64,000 nucleotides of DNA from JAGOTP01 sp964598725 (GTDB lineage Bacteria > Patescibacteriota > Patescibacteriia > 2-12-FULL-60-25): positions 496,001-560,000 of the forward strand of contig CAZRCW010000001.1 of assembly GCA_964598725.1 (NCBI GenBank), read 5' to 3'. Shown here piece after piece: positions 1 to 7,770 of the stretch. Every line of letters begins with the position of its first letter. Position 1 is the stretch's first letter. Position numbers and translations under genes: made by a program. The notes beneath the pieces were generated by a model, which did no database searches, was not told where the DNA came from, and saw only the letters and a list, made by a program, of their open reading frames with translations.

Positions 1-379
1 GCGTGGTGACTCCGGTCAGACCTTGATCTCGCTTCTCGAACGTCGTTTGGATAACTTGGTCTACCGTGCCGGTTTCGCGAAGACTCGCGCTGCCGCTCGT
101 CAGGCTGTTTCTCACGCGCACTTCAATGTGAACGGCAAAAAGGTGAACGTGGCTTCGTACCGCGTCCGCGTTGGTGATACAATCTCTTTGCGTGAAAACA
201 AGCGTCAGAAGGGATTGTGGAAGGGGATCGAAGAAGTCTTGGCAAAGCGCGAATCTTCTTCTTGGGTCGCCGTCCGTCCAACTGAATACGCCGCGCAGGT
301 TACCGCTGTTCCAGCTGGTCAGGATTTGCAGCAGCCATTCGACGTCAAGCTCATCGTTGAATTCTACTCGCGTCACTAA
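1..379 (+). CDS. rpsD: 30S ribosomal protein S4, 3' part (partial)
   Basis: The reading frame is open from base 2, so the 5' end lies outside the window. About 125 residues remain: the SLLERRLDNLVYRAGFA segment, the S4 RNA-binding fold (RQAVSHAHFNVNGKKVN, then a basic stretch) and a C terminus ending VEFYSRH. S4 binds 16S rRNA early in assembly of the small subunit. It lies 18 bp before rpoA, the usual S4-alpha-L17 order. Identification is firm. Confidence 0.96.
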   Translation, partial: RGDSGQTLISLLERRLDNLVYRAGFAKTRAAARQAVSHAHFNVNGKKVNVASYRVRVGDTISLRENKRQKGLWKGIEEVLAKRESSSWVAVRPTEYAAQVTAVPAGQDLQQPFDVKLIVEFYSRH

Positions 380-397
380 TCCTCATCATCCCCATCT

Positions 398-1105
398 ATG
401 TTGGAACCCCTTTTGCTGCCCAACAAAATTCAATTCATGCGTGGTGACCGCCCACATGAGGGGGTGTTGATTGTTGAACCTTGTGCGCAAGGCTACGGAA
501 CGACGCTTGGTAACGCCCTTCGCCGTGTGCTCCTTTCTTCACTCTCCGGTGCGGCTGTGATCGCTGTTCGTATCAAGGGTGTCGATCACGAGTTCTCAAC
601 CGCTCCACACGTCAAAGAAGATATTCTCGAAATCATCTTGAACCTCAAGTTGCTTCGCGCCAAAGTCTTCTCGGATGAACCAGTCAAATTGTCCCTCTCC
701 GTCAAAGGTAATCGCGCTGTGACGGCCGCCGATTTTTCCAAGGATGCCTTGGTCGAGATCGTCAACCCAGAATTGCACATCGCCACCTTGACCGAAGCGT
801 CTGCCAACTTCGACATGGAAGTCTGGATCGGCAAAGGTCGTGGCTACCGCCCAACCGAAGAGCGCTTGAAAGAGAAGCTCGAGCTCGGCACGATCGCGGT
901 CGACGCGCTCTACAGCCCAATCGTCAACGTTTCGTACAAAGTCGAAGCGACTCGCGTGGGTGATAAAACAGACTACGACAAATTGGTCTTGAAGGTAGAA
1001 ACAGACGGCAGCCTCGACCCAGTTGACGCGGTCAACCAGGGCGTCGGAATTCTCAATGATTACGTGAACGTTCTAAAGGAGTTGTCGTACACCGACGCTG
1101 CCTAG
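398..1105 (+). CDS. rpoA: RNA polymerase alpha subunit, N-terminal domain only
   Basis: A 235-residue alpha subunit. The dimerisation and assembly domain is complete: GYGTTLGNALRRVLLSSL near residues 40-57, the inserted second subdomain, and the closing helix region (NQGVGILNDYVNVLKEL). The protein ends where the linker to the C-terminal domain would begin; typical bacterial alpha has about 310-330 residues. The alpha-CTD, which contacts UP elements and activators, is absent, and rplQ follows after only 27 bp, so a sequencing frameshift hiding a CTD is unlikely. The start is preceded by CCCATCT with no Shine-Dalgarno sequence. A separate protein at 15521-15898 resembles the missing domain. 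Confidence 0.97.
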   Translation: MLEPLLLPNKIQFMRGDRPHEGVLIVEPCAQGYGTTLGNALRRVLLSSLSGAAVIAVRIKGVDHEFSTAPHVKEDILEIILNLKLLRAKVFSDEPVKLSLSVKGNRAVTAADFSKDALVEIVNPELHIATLTEASANFDMEVWIGKGRGYRPTEERLKEKLELGTIAVDALYSPIVNVSYKVEATRVGDKTDYDKLVLKVETDGSLDPVDAVNQGVGILNDYVNVLKELSYTDAA

Positions 1106-1132
1106 GAGCCCCCCCCTCAACTCTATTCTATT

Positions 1133-1486
1133 ATGCGACATCGTCACTCAGGTTCAACCCTCGATCGCAAAGCCGGTCCTCGTCGCGCCCTGTTGCGCAA
1201 CTTGGCCACGTCTGTGCTGATCTACGAACACGTCAACACCACGCTTGCCAAAGCGAAGGCTGTTCGTCCAATGGTCGAAAAGATCATTACCCGCGGCCGC
1301 GTGAAGTCTCTTATGAGCCGCCGTCAGCTGCTGAAGGTCCTCATGACCGAAACAGCCGTTGATAAGGTCCTCGAAGAGCTAGGGCCCCGTTATGCAACCC
1401 GTCAGGGAGGCTACACGCGCATTATTAAGCTCGGCGTCCGCAAGGGGGATGGTGCGGAAATGGCCCAGATCCAACTTGTTGTCTAG
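1133..1486 (+). CDS. rplQ: 50S ribosomal protein L17
   Basis: The protein has 117 residues, the compact bacterial length. It begins MRHRHSGSTLDRKAGPRRAL and carries the L17 signature LLRNLATSVLIYEHVNTTLAKAK in shortened form. It ends IQLVV, so the C-terminal extension seen in some bacteria is missing. L17 sits at the exit tunnel of the large subunit. It is cotranscribed with rpoA and separated from rplM by only 3 bp. The start context is CTATTATG with no Shine-Dalgarno sequence. Confidence 0.96.
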   Translation: MRHRHSGSTLDRKAGPRRALLRNLATSVLIYEHVNTTLAKAKAVRPMVEKIITRGRVKSLMSRRQLLKVLMTETAVDKVLEELGPRYATRQGGYTRIIKLGVRKGDGAEMAQIQLVV

Positions 1487-1489
1487 TCT

Positions 1490-1879
1490 ATGCCTACCAT
1501 TACCAAAAAAGCCCCTGTGGCCAAGAAGTTTGTGCGTGATGTGATCACGATCGATGCTGCTGGCCGCGTGGTCGGTCGCTTAGCGTGTGAAGTCGCTCAC
1601 TTGCTCATGGGCAAGCACAAGCCAGACTACACCCCACACATCGACACCGGTGCAACCGTTCGTATTTTGAATGCCGACAAGCTCGAATACACGGGTAAGA
1701 AAATGCAGGACAAAGTGCTCTTCCGCTCCTCGAACCGCCCAAGCGGTATCAAGCGCTTGAAGGTCGCCAAGCTCCAGATCGACAAACCAGGTGAGATTCT
1801 CCGCCACGCGGTGAAGTACATGTTGCCTAAGAACCGCACCCAGGCTGACCGCATGGTTCGTCTCATTATCGTCAAATAA
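1490..1879 (+). CDS. rplM: 50S ribosomal protein L13
   Basis: L13 of 129 residues, slightly shorter than the usual 140. Recognisable parts are the ITIDAAGRVVGRLACEVAHLL start of the fold, the GKHKPDYTPHIDTGATV segment, and the C-terminal MLPKNRTQADRMVRL motif. L13 is an early assembly protein of the 50S subunit. It lies between rplQ and rpsI with gaps of 3 bp on either side, so all three are translated from one mRNA. The start codon follows GTCT directly and has no Shine-Dalgarno sequence. Confidence 0.96.
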   Translation: MPTITKKAPVAKKFVRDVITIDAAGRVVGRLACEVAHLLMGKHKPDYTPHIDTGATVRILNADKLEYTGKKMQDKVLFRSSNRPSGIKRLKVAKLQIDKPGEILRHAVKYMLPKNRTQADRMVRLIIVK

Positions 1880-1882
1880 TCT

Positions 1883-2383
1883 ATGGAAACGACAGAAGTC
1901 AAACCAAAAGCTCCTCGCGCCCCACGTGCGAAGAAAGCGCCTGCCAAAGATGTGGCAGAGAAGGCTCCCAAGTCGGAGATCGTCGCCCCAACCGGCGAGT
2001 ACATCTACGCTCTCGGTCGCCGCAAGACCTCGATCGCCAAGGTTCGCCTCTTCAAAAAGGGCACCGGTCAGATCACGGTTAACGGCCGCGCGTTGAACGA
2101 CTACTTCGGCCCACTTGAACTCCGCAACCTCATTACCAACACGTTGAAAGACGTCGGTTTGGAAGGAGCGGTCGACATCTCGGCTGATGCGCAGGGTGGT
2201 GGCGTTCGTGGCCAAGCGGAATCGGTTCGTCTCGGACTCTCCCGTGCGCTCATCGAACTCAACCCAGTCTGGCGCAAGACGCTCAAGAAATTGGGTAACC
2301 TCACACGTGATCCACGTGCCAAGGAACGTAAGAAGTTCGGTCTCAAGAAAGCGCGTCGCGCCCCTCAGTGGTCCAAGCGTTAA
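1883..2383 (+). CDS. rpsI: 30S ribosomal protein S9 with Lys/Ala-rich N-terminal extension
   Basis: The protein has 166 residues. The S9 domain starts near residue 37 (EYIYALGRRKTSIAKVRLF) and ends in the conserved KKARRAPQWSKR tail that reaches the ribosomal P site. Before it lie about 36 residues rich in Lys, Ala, Pro and Glu, which standard S9 proteins lack; this part is probably disordered. It is the last gene of the operon and is followed by a strong hairpin terminator at 2401. Confidence 0.96.
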   Translation: METTEVKPKAPRAPRAKKAPAKDVAEKAPKSEIVAPTGEYIYALGRRKTSIAKVRLFKKGTGQITVNGRALNDYFGPLELRNLITNTLKDVGLEGAVDISADAQGGGVRGQAESVRLGLSRALIELNPVWRKTLKKLGNLTRDPRAKERKKFGLKKARRAPQWSKR

Positions 2384-2400
2384 TCGTGAACGACCCATAC

Positions 2401-2430
2401 AAAACACCAGGCCAATGGCCTGGTGTTTTG
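2401..2430 (+). terminator. Rho-independent terminator of the ribosomal operon
   Basis: A perfect 13-bp inverted repeat (2401-2413 with 2417-2429) has a 3-base loop. Its arms begin with AAAA and end with TTTT, so the hairpin can work in both directions. It lies 17 bp after the rpsI stop codon. Confidence 0.93.
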
Positions 2431-2437
2431 TATGAAA

Positions 2438-2495
2438 ACAAAGAGCGCCCCGAGGATGCTCTTTGTGGTATCCGTGTGCTTCGTCGAAGCTTTTT
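2438..2495 (+). terminator. Two further hairpins behind the ribosomal operon
   Basis: A 9-bp stem (2438-2446 with 2458-2466) is followed by a second one (2478-2483 with 2485-2490) that runs into TTTTT at 2491-2495. Together with the hairpin at 2401 they form a triple barrier between the highly expressed ribosomal operon and the next gene. Confidence 0.6.
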
Positions 2496-2600
2496 CGATT
2501 AGGGTAGGGAGGTTCGCGTGATGAGGCTGGATTTGTCGTGCGAGTATCAAGAATGGGTCTAGAGTGCGGGCGGGGTGTGGAGAAGTATCTTATGGTATCA

Positions 2601-2630
2601 TTGTTAACAAGCGAATATGTTTGGTATACT
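2601..2630 (+). promoter_or_regulatory. Promoter of the giant surface protein gene
   Basis: TTGTTA at 2601-2606 and TATACT at 2625-2630 are separated by 18 bp. Transcription should start near 2637, which is the A of the ATG, so the mRNA would be leaderless. Confidence 0.72.
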
Positions 2631-2636
2631 CGCAAC

Positions 2637-5600
2637 ATGAATCGCTCTTTGCTCCGATCTCTTTTTTGTCTGGCGACCGTTTTCATGGGAAGCCTGCTCT
2701 GGATGCATTCAGTTGCGGCGGCGACATGTGCGCTTTCGACTAATACAACGATTGATGCGGCCTACGTCGAGACGAATAGTTGCGACGCAATTACGCTCAC
2801 GGGAACCCCGACAATCACCTGGAGTGGGACGATCGACACCGGTCGAGCGGTTGCCGTTTCCGTTAACAGCGGAACGGTTGTGTTTAGTGGGGCGCTGGTT
2901 TTAGGGGATGCGGGTAGCTCGGTCACTGTGGCGAGCGGTGCGACCGTAACGCATGCTGCGAGTGACGCAACCGGTGTTCGGATCACAGCGCCGACGGTCA
3001 CGATCATTGGGACGATCGATACAAATGCGAAGGGGTGCGTTGCAAACTCCTCAGGAACCGCTTTTGGACCTGACGTTACCACCGGTACCTGTACTTCTGG
3101 GACTTCAGGCTATGGGATGAACGATCGTGGAGGTGCTGGTCATGGAGGAGCAGGTGGTGGAAGTGTCTATGGCATCCCTGGAGGAACAACATATGGTTCG
3201 AGCACGAATCCGATCTTACTTGGGTCAGGAGGTGGAGGTGTGGGAAGTAGTCAGCTGGGTGGAGCGGGTGGTGGGCTTGTTCGGTTGGTGGTGAGTGGGA
3301 CGTTGACGATTAGCGGAACCATTGCGGCGAATGGAGGAGCCGGCGTGGCATCCTATGGCGGTGGTGGTTCCGGTGGATCGGTTTATGTGAACGCAAGCAC
3401 GTTGGCAGGTGCCGGTACGATTACTGCAAATGGAGGTGTGGCAGGTAATGAAGCGGGCGGTGGAGGTGGAGGAAGGATCGCTGTTTTCTATAATACGCTG
3501 ACGACCTTCAATCTGAGTTCGATTACGGCTACGGGAGGCATTCGAACGGGCGCTACGGGAGGAGCTGGTTCAGGGCAGAACGGAAGCACCTTTATGTTGG
3601 ATCGTACGACCGATGATGGAGCAGGAAGTCTCTTTATTACTAGCGGATTAGACTTTGTCTCAGGTGGAGACTATAGCCGTACATCCATTGTCGCAGCGTC
3701 GGGGGCGCAGTTCACTTGTAACGCACCCGGTTCGTTGACGATTCAAGCGGCCACCGTCAATTTGAATGGAGCAACGATCTCGTGTGCGAGTACCTTAACG
3801 AGCTTGGTGGTGTCTTCGACCGGCGTCCTCTGGCTGTCGGGTTCAAATCTATCTTTTACAGGAAGCGTCACGAACGCTTTGTTTGTGGGTGCGCAAGGGA
3901 TCAACTCAACGAGTAGCGTCATCACTCTTTCAAATACCCAGCAAGCGACATTTGCGGCAACCTCCTCGTGGCAAAATACATCTTCTACGGTGAGCGTCAC
4001 CAAGATAGGCTCACAGACAGAATTTCAAATTCCACAGACAACAACATTTACTCGTTTTTACTTTTATGGGGCAGCTTCGGCGCTAAACGGAACAACGGGT
4101 CTTGTATTGCCGGCCAGCCTGTCGCTTTCGCTGGTAAGCTCGACTTTGGCTACAAATATTGTAAGCACCTTTACGGACTTATCGATCGATTCAAATTCGA
4201 GTATTAGTGCGGATGGGCGAGGCTGCGCTCCGGCCAATTTGGGCGTACTTGCTTCTGGTCCGAATGCATCTACTGGAGTCTGTACGGTGTCTACTACCGG
4301 CTATGGTCCAAACGATCGTGGCGGTGCCGGTCACGGAGGGGCAGGTGGTGGGAGTATCTATGGTGTCTCTGGAGGGGTGACCTATGGTTCCAGTACGAGC
4401 CCAAGTCTGCTTGGGTCAGGCGGTGGGACCGCGACCGGTCAATCAGCTGGAGGGACGGGGGGAGGCCTTATCCGTCTGACGGTCACGGGTACGCTGACGC
4501 TAAATGGGTCTGTTAAGGCGATCGGAGGAAATGCGCTGAACGCGACCTATGGTGGGGGTGGATCCGGAGGGTCAATTTATATCTATACGGGGGTATTGGC
4601 GGGAACGGGAACGATTATAGCGAATGGAGGAGTCGGTGGTGTCGAGGCGGGTGGTGGCGGTGGAGGAAGAATCGCCGTTCTCTACAGCCAGTTGTCCGGG
4701 TTTAGTTTTTCAACGACGAACGTGACCTCGACGGGTGGTCTGAGAAGTGGATCTGCTTCAGCTGGTAGCGGATCGGTTGGAACGATTTATACGTTCCAAA
4801 CCAATAGTAGTCCGGATCTACCGGTATCTCTTGGACAAGCCTCATTGGTAGACGGATCGACCACCAGTACGGATACGCCAACCTTTCGCTTTACTCTGTC
4901 TGATCCGGATATTTCTGACACGAGTCGCTTTCGGATTCAGATCGACGATTCAGCTGACTTCGCTTCGCCAGTTGTTGATTATACGTCCGCCCTAGCTGCT
5001 CAGGGTGTTCGTACGTTTCAGGTCGGTCAAGCTGCAGGTAGTGGCTCGTATACGGTTGGTTCAGCCAGCCAGACACTGACAAGCGGTTCATACTACTGGC
5101 GCGTGAAGGCAATAGATGCCTCCGCCGTCGAGTCATCGTACACGATCGCGAATGGTGGATCAGTTGCGTTCATCGTGGATACCGCCGTGCGCACCGTTCA
5201 GTTTGAACAAACTTCGGCCTCGGATCTTGAATCGGTGACGGCCACGAGTGTCAAGATTCTCTTGAACACCACCCATTTTGAAACGGTTACAGTGAATTAT
5301 GATATTACGGGTGGTAGTGCTAGTTCCGGTGGTGTCGATTATACGCTCGCGACTGGTACAGCGACGATCATTGCTGGTCAGACATCGACCACTCTGCCGT
5401 TGACGATCATTAATGATGCGATCGATGAAGGAGACGAAACGGTCGTCCTCACATTATCTGCACCAGTATTTGCTTCGTTGGGGGCAAGTACAACGTTTGC
5501 TTACACGATTGTTGATGATGATGTAGCCGGTGTGACGCTGTCTACGAGTACCGTGAACGTTGCTGAAGGTGGAGCGACAGATAGTTATACGCTCGTGCTC

Positions 5601-7310
5601 ACCTCTCAGCCAACATCAACCGTACAGATTCTTTTTTCAACGTCAACCTACGGCGTTACGCTCTCAACTTCGACGATTGATTTCACGACAGATACGTGGA
5701 ATGTTCCGCAATCGATTACTGTAACCGCTACCAATGATGCGGTAAACGAAGGTCCGCACACCAGTCTGATCACGCATTCGATGGCGGTTCCGACAGGTTT
5801 TGCGTATGGGTATTCAGTGACGCCGCCCTCAATCACTTCCGTGACGGCGACCATCGGGGATAACGACTCTCCAGGGGTGTGGTTTGCTGGTACGAGTACC
5901 TTAGCGGTAACAGAGGGCTCGGTCACCGATGATTTTACGGTCAGACTCACATCGCAGCCAACGTCGACAGTATCTGTGTCGTTCGTTACAACAACGAACG
6001 GTGTCGCGCTTTCAACCTCGACGATTGCTTTCACCAGCGCTAACTGGGACGTGCCGATCGATGTAACGGTCACGGCAATCGATGATGTGATCGCTGAAGG
6101 GACGGCAAGCGCTAGTGTCACCACGGTTATCTCATCGACCGCGTATGGGTACAGCGGGTTGTCCGTGCCGGTGATCAATGTCACGGTTACCGATAACGAT
6201 TCGGCGGGTGTCAGTATTTCGAAAAGTTCCTTTGCGGTGGTTGAGGCTGGGGCAACGGATAGTTACACCATTGTTTTAACGCGCGCACCAACGACGACGG
6301 TGGAAATTCTGCTGACGTCCAACAACGCCCGTTTAAGCCTGTCTTCGTCGATCGTGACATTTACGTCTAGTACTTGGAATGTGCCGCAGGTTGTGACGAT
6401 TTCAGTCGTCAACGACACCTTATTCCAGCCAACACAATCGGGAGTGATTAGTCATGCTGCCTCATCGACGGGTATTGGGTACCTCTCGGATCTGGTGATT
6501 TCCTCCTTGGAGGGTTCACTTCAGGATACTGATAACCCAGGTGGTGGAGCTGCCTCGGGCGGCGGCAGTGGTGGGGGTTCGGTTCAGCCAATTGCGAATA
6601 TTGTTTCAAATCCAACGCCACCACCGGTATCGGCACCGGCGCCACTACCACCAGTAATCGTGGTCGCACCGCCGGTCGATACGCCTTCGACCGAACCGAT
6701 TCCACTCCCAATCGTCCAGCCTGGCCAAGAAGTCGTGCAGATCTTGAACCCGACCAATATCCTCTCTTTGGTAGAAGCAACGAATGGCACACGTGACTTC
6801 GCTTCAGAGGCGAAAAATGGACGATTGGTGCTTCAGGATGCAAAACAGTTTAAGGTTTCGATCACAGACGAGCAGGAATTGATTCTTGCGAACTTCGTGA
6901 CCTACGGTATTTCAGAGAGGACACGTACACTCGGTTCTGGTGAGCGTCGGGCGCTGGTTCGAGATGCGATGGAGACGATGAAGACGGCCAACATTTCGCC
7001 AACCGATCTCGAGTTGCTCGCTCGTGGCTTCAAAGCGAAATATCGCAATAAAGCAGCCGAGATCGCTCAGCTGCCACGCGTCCGTCAGACCTTCCTCACG
7101 ATGTATGGCCATCTGCCAGATTTCAAAGTCTACGAACAAGACCTGGCCTGGAACACGCTTATGTATCGTATCCGTTTCCCACGTGACTTAAAGGCGGAAC
7201 AGCGGGGGATCGTAACCTTCAAGAAGCTGTTCAATAAAGCTCCGACAGAGCCTTTCCAGTGGGCAGTTGTGCGTGTTCTTGGTTACGTCAAAACAGAACA
7301 GAGTCTTTAA
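2637..7310 (+). CDS. Giant secreted surface protein with Gly-rich and Calx-beta repeats
   Basis: The protein has 1557 residues. The ATG at 2637 is preferred to an upstream GTG at 2538 because a clean signal peptide starts there (positive MNRSLLRS, hydrophobic core, AAA cleavage region) and a promoter lies just before it. Order: signal peptide; Ser/Thr/Val beta-rich region; a Gly-rich block (about 150-290) and its diverged second copy (about 550-690); a fibronectin-like stretch; about four Calx-beta-like units (about 860-1300), three ending in SITVT or similar strands and closing with D-N-D; a Gly then Pro-rich linker; and an alpha-helical C-terminal domain of about 190 residues. No LPxTG motif or C-terminal membrane anchor is seen. 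The role is inferred to be adhesion or envelope structure on the cell surface. Monocistronic. Confidence 0.85.
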   Translation: MNRSLLRSLFCLATVFMGSLLWMHSVAAATCALSTNTTIDAAYVETNSCDAITLTGTPTITWSGTIDTGRAVAVSVNSGTVVFSGALVLGDAGSSVTVASGATVTHAASDATGVRITAPTVTIIGTIDTNAKGCVANSSGTAFGPDVTTGTCTSGTSGYGMNDRGGAGHGGAGGGSVYGIPGGTTYGSSTNPILLGSGGGGVGSSQLGGAGGGLVRLVVSGTLTISGTIAANGGAGVASYGGGGSGGSVYVNASTLAGAGTITANGGVAGNEAGGGGGGRIAVFYNTLTTFNLSSITATGGIRTGATGGAGSGQNGSTFMLDRTTDDGAGSLFITSGLDFVSGGDYSRTSIVAASGAQFTCNAPGSLTIQAATVNLNGATISCASTLTSLVVSSTGVLWLSGSNLSFTGSVTNALFVGAQGINSTSSVITLSNTQQATFAATSSWQNTSSTVSVTKIGSQTEFQIPQTTTFTRFYFYGAASALNGTTGLVLPASLSLSLVSSTLATNIVSTFTDLSIDSNSSISADGRGCAPANLGVLASGPNASTGVCTVSTTGYGPNDRGGAGHGGAGGGSIYGVSGGVTYGSSTSPSLLGSGGGTATGQSAGGTGGGLIRLTVTGTLTLNGSVKAIGGNALNATYGGGGSGGSIYIYTGVLAGTGTIIANGGVGGVEAGGGGGGRIAVLYSQLSGFSFSTTNVTSTGGLRSGSASAGSGSVGTIYTFQTNSSPDLPVSLGQASLVDGSTTSTDTPTFRFTLSDPDISDTSRFRIQIDDSADFASPVVDYTSALAAQGVRTFQVGQAAGSGSYTVGSASQTLTSGSYYWRVKAIDASAVESSYTIANGGSVAFIVDTAVRTVQFEQTSASDLESVTATSVKILLNTTHFETVTVNYDITGGSASSGGVDYTLATGTATIIAGQTSTTLPLTIINDAIDEGDETVVLTLSAPVFASLGASTTFAYTIVDDDVAGVTLSTSTVNVAEGGATDSYTLVLTSQPTSTVQILFSTSTYGVTLSTSTIDFTTDTWNVPQSITVTATNDAVNEGPHTSLITHSMAVPTGFAYGYSVTPPSITSVTATIGDNDSPGVWFAGTSTLAVTEGSVTDDFTVRLTSQPTSTVSVSFVTTTNGVALSTSTIAFTSANWDVPIDVTVTAIDDVIAEGTASASVTTVISSTAYGYSGLSVPVINVTVTDNDSAGVSISKSSFAVVEAGATDSYTIVLTRAPTTTVEILLTSNNARLSLSSSIVTFTSSTWNVPQVVTISVVNDTLFQPTQSGVISHAASSTGIGYLSDLVISSLEGSLQDTDNPGGGAASGGGSGGGSVQPIANIVSNPTPPPVSAPAPLPPVIVVAPPVDTPSTEPIPLPIVQPGQEVVQILNPTNILSLVEATNGTRDFASEAKNGRLVLQDAKQFKVSITDEQELILANFVTYGISERTRTLGSGERRALVRDAMETMKTANISPTDLELLARGFKAKYRNKAAEIAQLPRVRQTFLTMYGHLPDFKVYEQDLAWNTLMYRIRFPRDLKAEQRGIVTFKKLFNKAPTEPFQWAVVRVLGYVKTEQSL
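3090..3495 (+). repeat. Gly-rich coding repeat, copy 1
   Basis: About 400 bp encoding YGMNDRGGAGHGGAGGGSVYG through EAGGGGGGRIAVFYN. It matches copy 2 about 1.19 kb downstream, in the same frame of the same gene. Confidence 0.8.
4281..4689 (+). repeat. Gly-rich coding repeat, copy 2
   Basis: The diverged second copy encodes YGPNDRGGAGHGGAGGGSIYG through EAGGGGGGRIAVLYS. Third-codon positions differ from copy 1 at many sites, so the duplication is old and has been kept under protein-level selection. Confidence 0.8.
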
Positions 7311-7668
7311 CGAGATTTTATCCAGAGGCTGCCAGTTGACCCGCTAGTGACCGCCAAGGATGATGGATGCGTCGTGGGAGAGCGCGGTCTCTTCGCGTTG
7401 TCCTCGATAGCTTCGGTACATGGGGTACTGGAGTGCCTTCCTCACTCGAGCGGGGATCGTCCGCCGCTCACTTCCTGAAGCCCTCGAATGAATTCGATTA
7501 CGCCTTCTGGGGCGGTCACGGTCGAAAGATCGCGGGGGTGCCCCATTGGGGCGGGTAATGGTAGTTCAGACCAGGACGGCAACTGAGGGCGCTTTGCCGT
7601 CGCTCTCGGGGAATAAGCTTCGCTTTCTTGAACGGCTCTTTCCATACGGGTATACTGGTGCTCCCCAT
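7311..7668 (+). other. Gene-free hairpin-rich gap, possible structured RNA
   Basis: No convincing gene is present in 358 bp; the open frames here are short and lack family features. Several stems can be seen: GAGCGG 7448-7453 with CCGCTC 7464-7469; TCGAAT 7484-7489 with ATTCGA 7492-7497; GCCCC 7540-7544 with GGGGC 7548-7552. I could not match it to RNase P RNA, tmRNA, SRP RNA or a riboswitch class. It could be an unrecognised non-coding RNA or an eroded gene. Confidence 0.35.
7628..7656 (+). promoter_or_regulatory. Promoter of the surface-glycan operon
   Basis: TTGAAC (7628-7633) and TATACT (7651-7656) have a 17-bp spacer, lying 12 bp before the ATG at 7669. It would drive the small membrane peptide and the flippase operon behind it. 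Confidence 0.7.
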
Positions 7669-7758
7669 ATGAGCGTCGAGTTTCTCCTGCGTTGGGCTGC
7701 CCTAGGGATCTTTTTCTTAGCTGCGATTTGGTTCTTTGTGAACGCGCACCGACTCTGA
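7669..7758 (+). CDS. 29-residue single-pass membrane peptide
   Basis: The small reading frame starts MSVEFLLRW, continues with an uninterrupted hydrophobic helix rich in Leu, Ala, Phe and Ile, and ends VNAHRL. It starts 12 bp after a good -10 box and stops 12 bp before the flippase gene. An in-frame extension to 7546 exists, but it lies upstream of the promoter and is not hydrophobic. Function unknown; it may be a leader peptide or a small partner of the flippase. A similar small membrane peptide follows lepA at 27946. Confidence 0.55.
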   Translation: MSVEFLLRWAALGIFFLAAIWFFVNAHRL

Positions 7759-7770
7759 TATCGTGGGTTT

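Noticed and set aside
2538..2636. Upstream GTG start of the giant surface protein
   Set aside because: It would place 33 polar residues before the signal peptide, and the promoter at 2601-2630 lies inside that extension.
1580..2686. A 368-codon open frame on the minus strand across rplM and rpsI
   Set aside because: It lies opposite two certain ribosomal protein genes, resembles no family, and its length follows from the biased codon use of these genes.
7311..7668. RNase P RNA, tmRNA or SRP RNA in the long gap
   Set aside because: I looked on both strands for GAGGAAAGTC, the tmRNA ends and the SRP GGTCAGG core and found none.
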